Positions 25,118-36,861 of a DNA stretch of 64,000 bases are shown in pieces. The notes under the pieces are model-generated. The model ran no database searches, was not told where the DNA came from, and saw only the letters and a program-made list of their open reading frames with translations. Within the stretch, counting starts at the first letter, position 1. Each line of letters begins with the position of its first letter. This stretch comes from Branchiostoma floridae. Its lineage: Eukaryota > Chordata > Leptocardii > Amphioxiformes > Branchiostomatidae. The position numbers and the translations under genes were made by a program. The stretch is from positions 7,096,729 through 7,160,728 of the forward strand of contig NC_049979.1 of assembly GCF_000003815.2 (NCBI RefSeq), written 5' to 3'.

Positions 25118-25686
25118 ACACTGATGACCCATTTAGCTTGATTTCTATGCATTGCAAAGTTTTTTGTTTCAGAGACGTGAAAACTTGGCCATCATCATTG
25201 GATCCAATGCCACGTTGATCAGTAGATGACAAGTATTTGTCAAACCAGTTACTTTGTGATTAGGCATGATGCAGAATACCATGTGTTTATAAATAATGTA
25301 CAAATGCTTTGCATAAGATGTCCAGAAGATAAGTCAACCCCAAATCCTGTGATTTTCTCTAGAAACTCATTTGATGCAGTTTATCTGTAATGTATCTGTT
25401 TCCTCATTGATAGTGATATTAATGTAAAATGATACAAATAAGACAAGGTTATGAGAATTGATTTATATTCCAGGTGTGTCATGAAAGGAAGAAATGTGTT
25501 GTTCTTAAACTTAACTGATGCAAAGTCTGCTTAGCTGTGTTAAGCTAATGCACCAACCAAACAGTCATTAAAATGATGCCTGTATACAAATGGAAACAGC
25601 CAGTTGAAGTAATGATATCTTAATAAATAGATTTTTTTGCTAATTCTGGCGTTTCTATTTGTCTGTCCTTCCTGTTCTGTGTTTGC

Positions 25687-26937
25687 TCAGTCCAAGCCTT
25701 GTAGAGGCCATCCCAGCATCTTGATGATGCCTTTCTGCCCGCGTGCATTAGGTGCGTAGCGGCCATAAATTTCCAACTGGCAGTCAGGTCGTGCTGACTT
25801 CCACCCAATCAGACCGGCTGTCGTCTGTTTTCAAAGGAAAAATGTAACAGTTAGCTAACAGTCTTTATAGACATTGACTTTATTAAGAAGTTCTGGAATA
25901 ATAGGTTGCTCATGTTGAAAGTACAGAGATACACAGTAAGGCTAAAGTCACATTTGCAAACCAGGGCTCGGCCGGGTAGCTTTTAGGAGCAAAGAGGATG
26001 ACATAAAAGACATCAAAATACACAAAATGTCAATATAAGATTCATGGGCATAATTTGTGTATATTTCTAGGTATTCATTTTAATTTTTCATTTGTTAAAA
26101 CATCCCGGCAGTGCCCCGATTTGCAAATGTGACCTAAGCCTAAGCAGTAGAGAGGTACCTTGGGGAATGTAGGAGTTGGAGGGCGCAGGCTGGGTAATCT
26201 TTCCCTGGGAGACTTCTTCCTCTTTGGAGAGCCTGCTTTTTTAACAACTGTGATGGGTGGGAGTTTTGTGTAGTTGGAAATTTCAGGCAATGGTGTGGGT
26301 GTCCTGGTAACTGGAACACCAGCCATCCGATCATATACCTGAAAAAGTTGATAAATTTACATTCATGGTGACAGAATTGATTCATATTAATCAGTATTTA
26401 GTCATGCTATGTCACTAGGACAGTAGGGTTTGAACCAAATTGAGAACATTTATTTATTGAATTTCATGTTTGCTACATGGTTTATGAAGGAATGGCCTAC
26501 TGAAACCAACCTTGTTGTACTCTGTTTTTAAGAATCCCCACTTGTCCGGCCATCGGAGCAGGGCACTAAGCTCATGGCGGACATGGTCCTTCCTGTTGAC
26601 ATAAGATTCCTTACATTTAAATTATAGAAAGGAACAGGCGAATACCAACCCTGAGAGGATGCCTTCACGCAGCATTGCAAAGAAAAAAAGAACTAATATT
26701 TACATAAATGGCCACTGCCACGGACATCACTGTAGGAGTACACTGCGCTTCCAATTTTTGTTGAAAAATGGAACTTTGAAAAGGTAAATATAGACATGGA
26801 GCGCCTTGTCACTAAACTTTCACTTCTACAGGGTACATCTCTCCACAGTACTTTAACATTGTCAATGACGCCGCGTTTCCTTACCATATCTCATCGTTGT
26901 GCACAAAGTTGACATTTTTCCCACGAGAAGAAGCCAT
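25687..26937 (-). CDS. CIMIP1: Ciliary microtubule inner protein, C20orf85/CIMIP1 family
   Basis: Four exons on the minus strand (26937-26885, 26592-26511, 26338-26159, 25824-25687) give 150 aa; human C20orf85 is 137. Family blocks are NFVHNDEIWKDHVRHEL near the start, WPDKWGFLKTEYNKVYDRM next, then TTAGLIGWKSA and a C-terminal MLGWPLQGLD (human: TTQGFIGWRSA and LCWPKQGVH). The middle is basic and proline-rich (KKAGSPKRKKSPRERLP). The family sits inside ciliary doublet microtubules of motile cilia. Intron 3 holds a Harbinger-like MITE (25940-26140). Assignment rests on remembered motif similarity; a paralogous CIMIP-type protein is the alternative. Confidence 0.8.
25937..26143. mobile_element. 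201-bp Harbinger-like MITE with TAA target duplication
   Basis: Inverted ends of about 40 bp: GGCTAAAGTCACATTTGCAA at 25940 mirrored by TTGCAAATGTGACCTAAGCC ending 26140, flanked by TAA (25937-25939 and 26141-26143). A 3-bp TWA target duplication with GG-starting ends is typical of PIF/Harbinger. Non-coding. Confidence 0.8.
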
Positions 26938-27589
26938 GCTGCAGAAGTTGAACGCCGGTGTATGCTGTGCTGTGAAAGAACAGATAGGTTTTGTTTTTGC
27001 CGTCGCCTGGCGCTTACAGGACAGGTCATTTGAGGTGAGAGATCCCAGCTTTATTCTAGAACACGGCCCAGAACAAGAGAACACTCTAAACTACGCAAAT
27101 GACATGAATACTATTTCCATGCGTTGAAATAACTGACTACCATACTTGATAGCAAACACTTTTTTTTTCAATTTCTTTCTGGAATTTCTTGTTTTTTTTC
27201 TTCTTTTGTCTCACTTCAGATTCTGGCGACTAAGACTTTGATGGTCCTTCAGTTGGTCTGAAGTTTTGAGGTTTCAGACATTATCAAGAAATACTTTATA
27301 TTTGTTCTTATCAAACTTGGAAAAATTTGTACATGTACTTAAACATATATGCTGTCATTTGCAAGGTCCGTGTGACCACAGCTCTACCTCTACCGCCGCG
27401 CGTAGTGTTCGTTCATGTAGCACGTGCCTTTGTTGTGTTTTTTAGCCGGAAGTGACGTAAAGATATTTGGCAACATTTTTAACCTTTCACCTTTCAGGCA
27501 TGCGCACTAACGGAACGCTGTGACGAGAAGGAGTGCCGTGTTTTTCTTGACAAATTTTCGTCTACTTGAACGTAAAACTGGAGCTCAAG
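26938..27589. promoter_or_regulatory. Divergent promoter CIMIP1-type (minus) / BRMS1 (plus)
   Basis: About 650 bp separates the two start codons. It contains a GCATGCGC element (about 27499) and CpG-bearing blocks near 27390-27540, upstream of BRMS1. No TATA box is evident. Confidence 0.45.
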
Positions 27590-30500
27590 ATGCCTGTTGT
27601 GGACGGCAATGTGGACAGCGAGGGTGAGGATATGGACCAGAGCACCCCAGACAGCGACAAGAGTAATTCTGAAGAATCTGCGACTTCGTCAGCGTCCGAG
27701 GAAGACGACGAGAGTTCAGGTATTTTGGAGTGGTTCTGGCGGGACCGTGCTGTAGAGACCGACAACGGCACAGTTTGTTACATGAACTAAAGCTGTTCTC
27801 TCGTGTTAAGTATCTGTGTTTTGTAAACCTTTCACGACAATGACTACTGTGTTTGTTGTGTTGTAGATCAGTTGAGTATGAGGCCGAATTAAGCAGTTTT
27901 TTTTTCAAACTTTTGATTTATAGTGTAGTAAATCCTTTTCTGTTTTGATTTTTATTCGAAAAATGGCTCCAACGTGCAACTCGGTGCCTTTGTGTTTCAA
28001 ACATAAATTTTTGTTCAACTCCGAAGTACACCTAGCAATGCCGTTAGAAACAAGAAGTCGTCTATGTCAATAGTTAGTAGTATGGGTGAATCCTTTAGCT
28101 CAGACACAGCCAATTGTACTGACCAAGTTGGGGCCCAACCTTTTGAGATAGGATGGCAGCAGTGTAACGTTACACATCGTCATCACAACAAAACTGAGAC
28201 GTCTGAACTACCTTCCTTCCCCCTTCCGTGCTCTCTAGCCATCCCAATCAATCCCGTCATAAGAAACAGATTAATTCAAATGGGTGCTGAGTTCTTGTGT
28301 TCTATATGGGTCCTATTTTAAAGTCATCAGCCAGGTCCATAAGCCATTAGTCACGAGCAACAGATATAAAACCTGTGTTTCAGCTGGGCTTTTCTTCTGC
28401 TTTGCAGAACTTGATGAGGAGGACTGTGACCGAAGACGGACAGAATGTATGGCAGACATGGCCGACCTGGAGAGGCAGTTCACAGACCTCAAAGAGCAGT
28501 GAGTCCTACATTTCATTCATTTTGTTGTATGCTTAGACCAGCTGGCTTAGACCAACACTCTATATCTTTTTGATCCAAACCAATGTAGTGTTTGTACTAC
28601 TTGCCTAGTACTCAGTAGTTGCCAATGGTTAATCCATGTGTTCCTGAGTTGAAGTGCTCTGTTGGTTTTTAGGTTGTACAGAGAACGGATGAGCCAGATT
28701 GAAGCTAAGTTAGAAGAAGCCAAGATGGGCTGTGCACCTGAGTATGTGGAACCGCTCACACAGCTCCGTGTCAACATGCAGACTCGTACAGAGGTCGCAG
28801 GTACAGTAGGCCAACATGTTCACCCCTCTTAGTATTTCATCTAGGAAACAACTGCTTATGTGAAGAAGTACACTTAAGTTAGGTTTAAGTTGATATTAAT
28901 TTAGATAAACAATGATGATGAAGTTGTTTTATGGCATCTTGCCAAGCGTATAGGTTTTGTACCAGCTGGTTTGAGAGTTAGAGACAATATGTATGCATTC
29001 GGTTGCCAAAAGAGTTTGTTTTGTATCCCTCCTACTAACAGGTATTGTGAGAGAACTGAAGATACAGAACATCAGAAACCAGTATGAAGCAGAGTTACAG
29101 GCAACAAGACAACACTTCGAGGTAAGATGTCTGTCGTAACATTTAACAGAAAATTTATGCTTTTCTTTGTTAAGGTGAGGTCAACAAAATTGTCAGTGAT
29201 TCAAAGAACTGTCATGATTGCCAGACTGAGATTGGCAATCAAATGACCACTTCTCGTCTGTAAGATAACAAATGGAGGTACAACTTTTTTGAGGCTTTTT
29301 AGGGGAAGAGCACTGAAACATATGGTGCATATCATGATCCAGCAGATATGTTTAATATCACAGTTCTTTCCCCAGCAGTGAAATTTGTACATTTTGTGTA
29401 GTTCCAATTTTACCTTGCAGATGTTTCTTTTCTCTGGCATGCCCTGAAGGTATATTTGCATAAAGTTTATGTAATTGAGAAATGTTGCACTGTATTTCTT
29501 GATTTAGAGTGAGAAGTTGCTTCTGGTGGACGAGATGAGAAACGAGATTGAGGAAAAGATCCGGAGATTGGAAGAGGACAGGCACAGTGCAGATCTATCA
29601 ACAGGTCAGGATCATAGTTTCATTTGGGATGTCAGAACAGTAACATGGTGCAAACATGATTTTGTTCATGTTAAGTAAGTACGTACCTTTGAGATTATGT
29701 CTTGACATGAGGTTGACCAGATTGTTCTTTCCTTCAGACTTGTGGACAGAATCAGAACAAGTGAAGCGCAGCAGCCGGAGAAAAACAGACCCTCTGCATC
29801 CCAAGAAGAAGAAGACAGTCACCATTTCTGATATCCTTTTTAATCATATGCTCATCATGTTCTTCTCTGTTCAAGGATAATTTGATATCCCATCACAAGC
29901 TTAACCCCTCCCTGATAATTTCAAAGAAAACGTGTACCTTACACCACTTATTATATTATAGCTTGTAAAGATTTTTTTCCTTGACCGCCACACGTCCATA
30001 TCTTGTCTATCAGCTGAAGGAAAATGACATCCTTGAAGACTGGACAGCCATTAGAAAGGTGAGTCTGCCGCATAGATATCATCTCCCTCTGATTTCTGCC
30101 ACTTAGGCCTAGAACTAAAGGGCAAGCAGATTCTCAGATGTTTTAACACTGTTCTACTGATAAGATACTCTAGTGCTTCAGATCACTGATTCAATTGCGG
30201 GTAGTGTCTTGTGCTGTTAGATAAGCTGTTACTGCTGAGCTTAGAGACATGCAACTCTGAGCTTCTCAACATCTGCTGGTTTGAGGGGCATTGTTGGTTC
30301 TGATAGCATTTTCCCCAACTTCCAAATATGCATCAGACTGGCAGAAATAAGATGTGGGAGGAGCTTTCTTTTTCTGCAACAAACGCTGGCGCATAAAGCT
30401 AGTGCAGATGTACCCATGTACACTGTACCAGCATTAGCATTATGAGTAGCCATGGTAGCAAATAACTGTTAAGTGTCTATGCAAGTGCAACAAAAATAGC

Positions 30501-32200
30501 AAGTGCAACAAAAATAGCAGAATGAGCAGAGTTGGCACTGTGACATGTACTGCAAACTGTTTGAAAATTCTGCATGCTACGTTGGTGCTGGCTTTCCAAG
30601 TTTAAAGATGATGGTACCGTTTGAACCTCACCCCATCCTTTGTTACTTCTACACATAGAACACACGCCAGCCGACCACCAATCAGCAAAAGGTCTGTAGA
30701 AAAACTAAAACTGGAGATCACAAGCAGATTCAGATGATTGATGTGTACATAATATAAAGATAAAGAACTGTACAAAAATGGATCTTAAACGTCTGTCTAC
30801 CAGGAGTATAGCCAACCACTTTCCAGAATACTGGATCTGCTTGTGTGACTCCATCAAAACATGGCTGGGGTGCTTTTATGTTGCTGTAGGAATACTGCAA
30901 AATTTTCGGCAGGAGAAGGTTGAATTGCTTGTAAGTTCTTGTGACTGAAATGGTAGATCAAACCGGGACCTCTAAAATAGAGTGTAAATGATATGGCAGG
31001 TAGGACTTAGGTTACGCTGCTTTTCTTGTACCTCAACATGGCCAGCTGTCATGGTGCTGTAGTGTTGGTGTATTCAAAATTACAGCCCACAAAACTTGTA
31101 GGTATTAAAGCTGCAGTTTTAAGAAAAAAAGAAAATGTAAGTTTTTGTCTCTTTGATATGATCATTGTTCAATATTTAGCTTTATGTGTACATATTGTAA
31201 CAGTAAAAATTGATATGTTTCATTAAGAAAATGGCTAGTTTGTCACACACAAATTAAAAATGTCACAGTATGTAACTACTTGGACTCACATGTTTGTTAT
31301 CCTCTGTAGGTTAATAAATGAGGTTACCCTTTAGAAAGTCAGAGCTAGAGAAAGTGTTCCTGATTTGAAGTGTTTTTTATACACCGTCATCTATCACTCT
31401 GTCAGGACTGGAACTTTAGACTGCCTGACTTCCTTTCCCTTTTGATAAAAGCTGATGTAGTGGGTACAAAAGGAAAATATGTCTAAAAGTAAGACATCAA
31501 ACATAGGAAATTGCTTTACAGCATTGGTGAGAAACCATACCTAATGGCTGAGAAAGGATGTCTACAAACCATAGTAGCAGTCCAAGCCTCCAATGTTATT
31601 GACCCAAATACTAGTCTCTTGTAAATAGTCAACTGTCCTGAACAACGTCCCTCTTTTGAAAACCAGTGCTTTAATACGAACAATATCCATATTCAGGCCT
31701 TTTAATTTTAAACAGCCAAGGGTTAAGTTGACAGTATTGGTCAGTTAGTATGATTTTGGCTAGGAGATGAGGTTATGTGCTTTATTCCATGTTATGCAGA
31801 TGACAGTAGCAAGAAGAAGATTGTCGGCCGGTGGCCACTCCCACCGGTCAGGAAGAGAGAATGGTAAGCCTGGACAATGCAAACTCAACCTTACTAGAGT
31901 ATAGCTTTATGTTTAGATAGGAGTAGGCTTTTCTTAAGTGTGGCTGTTAGAACTACTGGGTACATCTTTCAGAAATTGGTAGTGATTTCCAGATGTAGAT
32001 GTTAACTCCAAAACAAATCCTTTTCAAAGATTTATCTTATGCAGCCATTCTTAACACAAGTCTGTACCGCTGTGTATCTGCTTGTTGTGCATAATGCTTG
32101 TTCTTGCCATTGCATGTGTGCAGAAGGCTTAAGTGCATGAGTTGCAGATATTTCTGCTTTGGTTCTTGCTACAGGTATGGGGGATCGTTTGGACTACTAA
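27590..32200 (+). CDS. BRMS1L: BRMS1/BRMS1L, Sin3-HDAC complex subunit (Sds3-like)
   Basis: Seven well-supported exons (27590-27719, 28408-28498, 28673-28800, 29042-29121, 29508-29604, 29738-29830, 29994-30058) give 228 in-frame codons. They encode an acidic N-terminus, [15 protein letters not shown], the Sds3-type coiled coil ([36 protein letters not shown]) and [18 protein letters not shown], all matching vertebrate BRMS1/BRMS1L. The proteins are subunits of the Sin3-HDAC co-repressor. The intron between exons 6 and 7 is U12-type AT-AC. The 3' end is uncertain: exons at 31800-31863 and 32175-32219 would add a short tail and stop at 32200 (about 257 aa, near human BRMS1's 246). The BRMS1L-type C-terminal extension was not found. 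Confidence 0.82.
29831..29993 (+). other. U12-type AT-AC intron in BRMS1
   Basis: The 5' end ATATCCTTTT matches the minor-spliceosome donor, and the 3' end is ...GCCACAC. The branch-site motif TTCCTTGAC (29977-29985) lies about 9 nt before the acceptor. Joining across it gives ...VTIS-GPYLVYQ in frame, as in human. No GT-AG alternative preserves this homology. Confidence 0.9.
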
Positions 32201-32606
32201 CATGCCCTCCCCAGGAAAGGTAAGGCACGTTCCAGCAGTGCTTGGTTACAGAACAGCTGATTGTAAATTGAGCTGTGAAGCAACAGCCAACAAATAAGGA
32301 CATTAAATTAACCAGATGCATACACGTGTTTGTATGCATGGATACGCACACACTGACACATGCTCACTCACTTATTCACTTACTCATTATCACTTACACA
32401 ATCACATATTTACACACACACACAGACACACTGACACATAAGCATGTTCTCACTCACTCACTCACACTTAGAAACACACACACATTCACTCACACACAAA
32501 CATAAAAAGTCTCTCTTACTTGCTCCCGCCACATATACCTTCTTGAAACTAATACATTTTATCAGAAAGTGTTCTCCATTGATTGATTATCCTGAATCAT
32601 GACATC

Positions 32607-32738
32607 TCACCAAGTGGTAGGGTACAAAGAGAGTAAAGGTATGGCAGTGTTGGTAAATGTGATAGATTGCACTCACCAAGTGGTAGGGTACAAAGAGAGT
32701 AAAGGTATGGCGGTGTTGGTAAATGTGATAGATTGCAG
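32607..32738 (+). repeat. 66-bp tandem doublet
   Basis: Two near-identical 66-bp units beginning TCACCAAGTGGTAGGG at 32607 and 32673, differing at only one or two bases. A recent tandem duplication. Confidence 0.9.
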
Positions 32739-33099
32739 CAGTCATGATCTTCTTATCCTTAGAGGCAAGAGGTTGGTCCCCTTTACTCTAAGTATGGCAA
32801 TAACATACCGTAAAGGCATCAATATGGTGACAAGTAGTGAGTCTACAATGTCATATTTATGTTAGCTGGTTTGCAGTTTGAACTGCACTTTTGTAGTGTG
32901 GGTAACACTAACACTACTGTCAAAGTTGAAGCCCATGAGACATAAACAAAACACATCTGGACATGTATAAGTCTTGGTTGATACAAGAACTGTTTACAAC
33001 TTAGGGGCCTTCACCTTTGACTTTGCACATGTGCAGTTCAAACCATGAATTGGCTTATTGACTGCGATTTAGTTTCAGAAACTCTCAGGGTTCGACCAG

Positions 33100-33320
33100 G
33101 GTCGTGGCCAACCTGAAATCATTTTCCGTCCCCTTGATTTTGAATCCTATCAAGCGGCCAAGGCACAAGGTGGCGGGATGTTCCTTGGGGGGTTCGGTGG
33201 CATGCTCCACAAGAAAACTTTGGAATCTAGAACCCCCGAAACGGTATTTCCTCCATTTTGAGGTGTAAATTTTTCTGGTTGACTAAGCTATTCAATGGCA
33301 GTCTGTTTTTTATTTACATA
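33100..33320 (+). repeat. Dispersed copy of the 37-kb tandem-repeat unit
   Basis: Shares the order GGCATGCTC, GGAATCTAGAACCCCCGAAA, TTTCCTCCATTTTGAGG and GGTTGACTAAGCTA with the about 207-bp units at 37270-37950, at lower identity. Confidence 0.65.
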
Positions 33321-34351
33321 TCAATTTCTGTCTGCCGCAGAGGACGGAATGGGCAAAATTTTTTTTTCTGTAAGAGGTTTTTTTGCGCAGGCAGGCAGGC
33401 TGCAAAATTCCATCAAAGGCCCAAAGGATTGGCACTGGCTACAACCCTGGGTTTGACTGCCAAATATGTCAAAATGTCCTTACCAAATTAAAGCACTTTG
33501 CTGTCATTGCTGATCAGGCTGAACATTGGTTCATTAGCTTTTTGTTAACTGGTCAAATTTTGCTCTTGCCAGATGTATGTGTAATGCCAGCATATGTGTA
33601 CTTGTTACTAACTTAAAAGTTTACCACATGATTTGCCTAAAGCATGGTAGAATAATCCCAATGCGAGAACTTGCAGAGTTGGCAAACAGTTCCTGGTGTA
33701 TGTACATGTTTATTTACTTGCATACCCCATCAAATAATTATACAGGTATTAATTTTTTGTATGCAATGGAATTCAAATATGTACATGTATGACGTATAGC
33801 ATAGTCTGTGAGGTCCAACATGCTTTTTTTATGTTAACCATAAAATGGCATATGGTTGGAATACAAGGCAAGAGCCAAATTTGCTATCAAACATGGTTTG
33901 TACAAAATGTATATGTGTTCCTGTGTGTCAAGGTTTTGTCCTGATAAGTTTGTTGATAAGGACCACAGGAAGAGTAGCTACAATGTACTTTCATTGAGGT
34001 ACTTGTGGATCTGAATAAAGTAAGGTATAAAGAAACAACACATAAAATCAGTGCAGATTGCAGGATATTTAATCAAGCCAGCACAAAGTTAAAGGTTAAT
34101 GATTGCCCTCTTACTGCTTTGGCCTTTAACATATTTTTGTACTGTTTGAGTGGAAGCTGCATTGTTGTGACCAGTGACATGTGTTTCAGCAGCTGTGGGG
34201 AAGGGACGACAACCTGGGAAAAGGAAGATGAACCACTGAAATCACCACCGTCATCTCTTTTATCAACTTCTGCTTTAAGTTAAAGCAAGATATTTCTCCC
34301 AGATATTCAACTCTAAATCTTTAGGGGGATGGGCATTGTTGGTGCTTGTCA

Positions 34352-34467
34352 AGCTGTACCTAGCCTGGAATCCAGCCGTATTGTGCTTTGGTCGCTCCCT
34401 GAGGTATGCTTCCTGCCAATACAGCGACCAAAGCACAACACAGCTGGATTCTAGGCTAAGCTGTACC
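34352..34467. mobile_element. 98-bp MITE with 9-bp target duplication (MULE-like)
   Basis: The element 34361-34458 starts TAGCCTGGAATCCAGC and ends GCTGGATTCTAGGCTA, with inverted ends of about 37 bp sharing TTGTGCTTTGGTCGCT. It is flanked by identical AGCTGTACC at 34352-34360 and 34459-34467. A 9-bp duplication is typical of Mutator-like elements. Too short to code. Confidence 0.88.
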
Positions 34468-36861
34468 ATCATGACAGTGACAGCATTGTTGCCTTAAACA
34501 ATGGTGATATTGATATTAAGAGACAGACGGAAGCTTGTACATGTATCTTTACTCCTTACCATTTTTTTACCATTCGTAAATGCTTAGAGAATATCATATA
34601 TTTTCTTGTATTGTATTCATTAACATTGTACTGTATTCATTGACGTCTATGACCTGTATCACAAGTTGGTCTATCTGATAGATTTTTTTTCAAAACCAGA
34701 CATTGTAATCAAGTTACAGTAGTTCCAGATGTTGTAAATTATTCTTGACATAGTTAAATTGGAAGCATAAGTGATAAAGTTTCTTCCAGACATCTCAGGA
34801 CAAAACTCACGGACACTTTGTTGTCATTCCTCCCCATCAAGCATCTGTCAGGAAAAGCCTATGGGAAGCACAGTTTGTGAAAATGTGACCATTGAGCAAA
34901 ACGGAAAGACAAAGCTCAAATGATTATTGACTACTGATTATTGTGAACTTATCAAGTATATTCTGCCTGTGTATACAACTGCCTGTGTCCAGCCTGTTGT
35001 GAGTATTTCTCTATGCATGTTTTTTTGTGTGTAAATGAACCTCTAGGAAAGAGATGTGCACAAAATACTGGCATCATCATTGTATCAGGATGTGGCAAGT
35101 CACGGCGTAAGCCTGTGTGATCTCCAACCAGATTTCAGTCCAATCACCCAAACTCTGTGCTCTCTACTGTTGTTTGACAAGGTGTGAAGTGGCTCAATGA
35201 CCAGACAGGTGTCTTGGGCAAGTAGGGATTGGGGTGAGGCACTACTTTGAAAATACATGTGGAAATTAAAGATGGAGTTATTTTTTTTTAATTCTTGAGT
35301 AGCTGGGAAGCAAGAACTCTATATGGTCCATATACATGTATTGTGTATCTGAAGGGCTCTGAGATTTTCCGTCATTTAAAAGTTTTGCCAGTGTTGTCCT
35401 CAAAACTGTGATCAGAATGTCATGACGTCAAGAGATCGTCTGTTTGGGTATGAATCTTTAGTTGCCTGGGTTGGACAAAAAAATTGGCACACTCACTACC
35501 AGCAGTAGTTGGTAAGTGTCGACAAGACTAGATGTAAATGCTAATGTGTGAACTCAGTGGAAAAAAGCACAGGTAACTTAAAAGCCATGTTCTTCCACAA
35601 TATAAGCACAGGTCTTGTACACGTAGGATATGCATGTGCTGTGTATAATGTATTTTCACTGTCAGAGCCTTGTAACTGCTGGATCATAGTAAATAGTGTC
35701 ATCACATGTACATAAGAACATGAAATAAAGAACCTATGGAATAGCACTTTTGTTTTATCATTATTGTTATATTGTAACTAGTTAGTGTAGTTACTTTATT
35801 TTGCAGTTTCAACCAGATTAACTATGCTTGATATATGGATAATAATTTGCTTGAGGAGTTGAAACCACATTTGCCAAAATGATGCCCTTCCTGCAGACTG
35901 ACCCACCTGGCTATTTCTACCCGGGCTCCTTGCACTCACTGTAGAAGTCTAGTTAGACCTAGCAAAGAAAAATTTTGTGTTTCTGGTTGCAGTTGCAAGA
36001 AAAAATAGGGTCGGTCAGAAGGTAACGTTACAGATTTTCTTTTCTAGATCTCAGCCAAAGTTATAAAAAAAATACAGTAACAAAGTAAGACTGAAATACA
36101 TCAGACAGTCACTTTCAACATCATAAAAAAACTGAAGAAGTAACGTTACACTTAGATGCTGTTTAACGTTACTATACATTCAGTTGTTACATAAATTTTT
36201 CAATGCATGAAAGAGTGAAATGCAGAAAGTCTGAGTTGAATTTCGACACCTAGATATCAGACTGAAAACTTCATTAGAGTCTGCAAGTTTAGCCTCTACC
36301 ACCAGGCTCAGTGTATCGTTGGTCCCAAATACTAGTAGAAATTGGACCAATAGAGAATAATGTGCTAGGGGAGTTTGCCGGCCAGTTCTTTTTTCGTAAG
36401 CCCTAACAGATCCTTGGCCTTGGCAGATCTAATTTCTCCTACACTGCTCGAACATGTTGGCTAAAGAGGTCATATCAGATAAAACCTCCTTGGTTCATAC
36501 AAGGAGGTTATACATGTATCATGATGATGACTGACCAGCTTCTGGGTGGTCAAAATTATAGTCCATGGTGTGCACTTGAGAAAAAAAGGAAAAATGAATA
36601 TGTAACGTTTTGGTTTAGGACACAGACTACAAAGATGTGTAAAATATTCAATAAAGCGCTTTGCGAGAGTCAATTGAACTGCAGCCAGTGGTCCGTCCTG
36701 CTCACCCCAAGAGACCACGTAAGAAGACCTTATTATACTCGAACTGGGACCTCAACACCATTCAAACTATGCAATCTGCAAGCCGACATAGCTCTACACC
36801 ACACAGCAGAGTTTGTATTTGGAGGCCTTTCACTGTCTCACATACGACTTTCCACACACAG

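Larger units (their letters stand above)
30059..36860. other. Mostly non-coding DNA, BRMS1 3' region and intergenic
   Basis: Beyond the candidate BRMS1 3' exons I see no recognisable gene. Contents: a 19-bp doublet (30481-30518), CA-rich low complexity (32345-32510), a 66-bp tandem doublet (32607-32738), a dispersed-repeat copy (33100-33320), a MULE-like MITE (34361-34458) and hairpin AACCTCCTTG/CAAGGAGGTT (36483-36509). Splice-like segments at 34191 and 34797 could be alternative 3' exons, but no homology was recognised. Confidence 0.5.
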
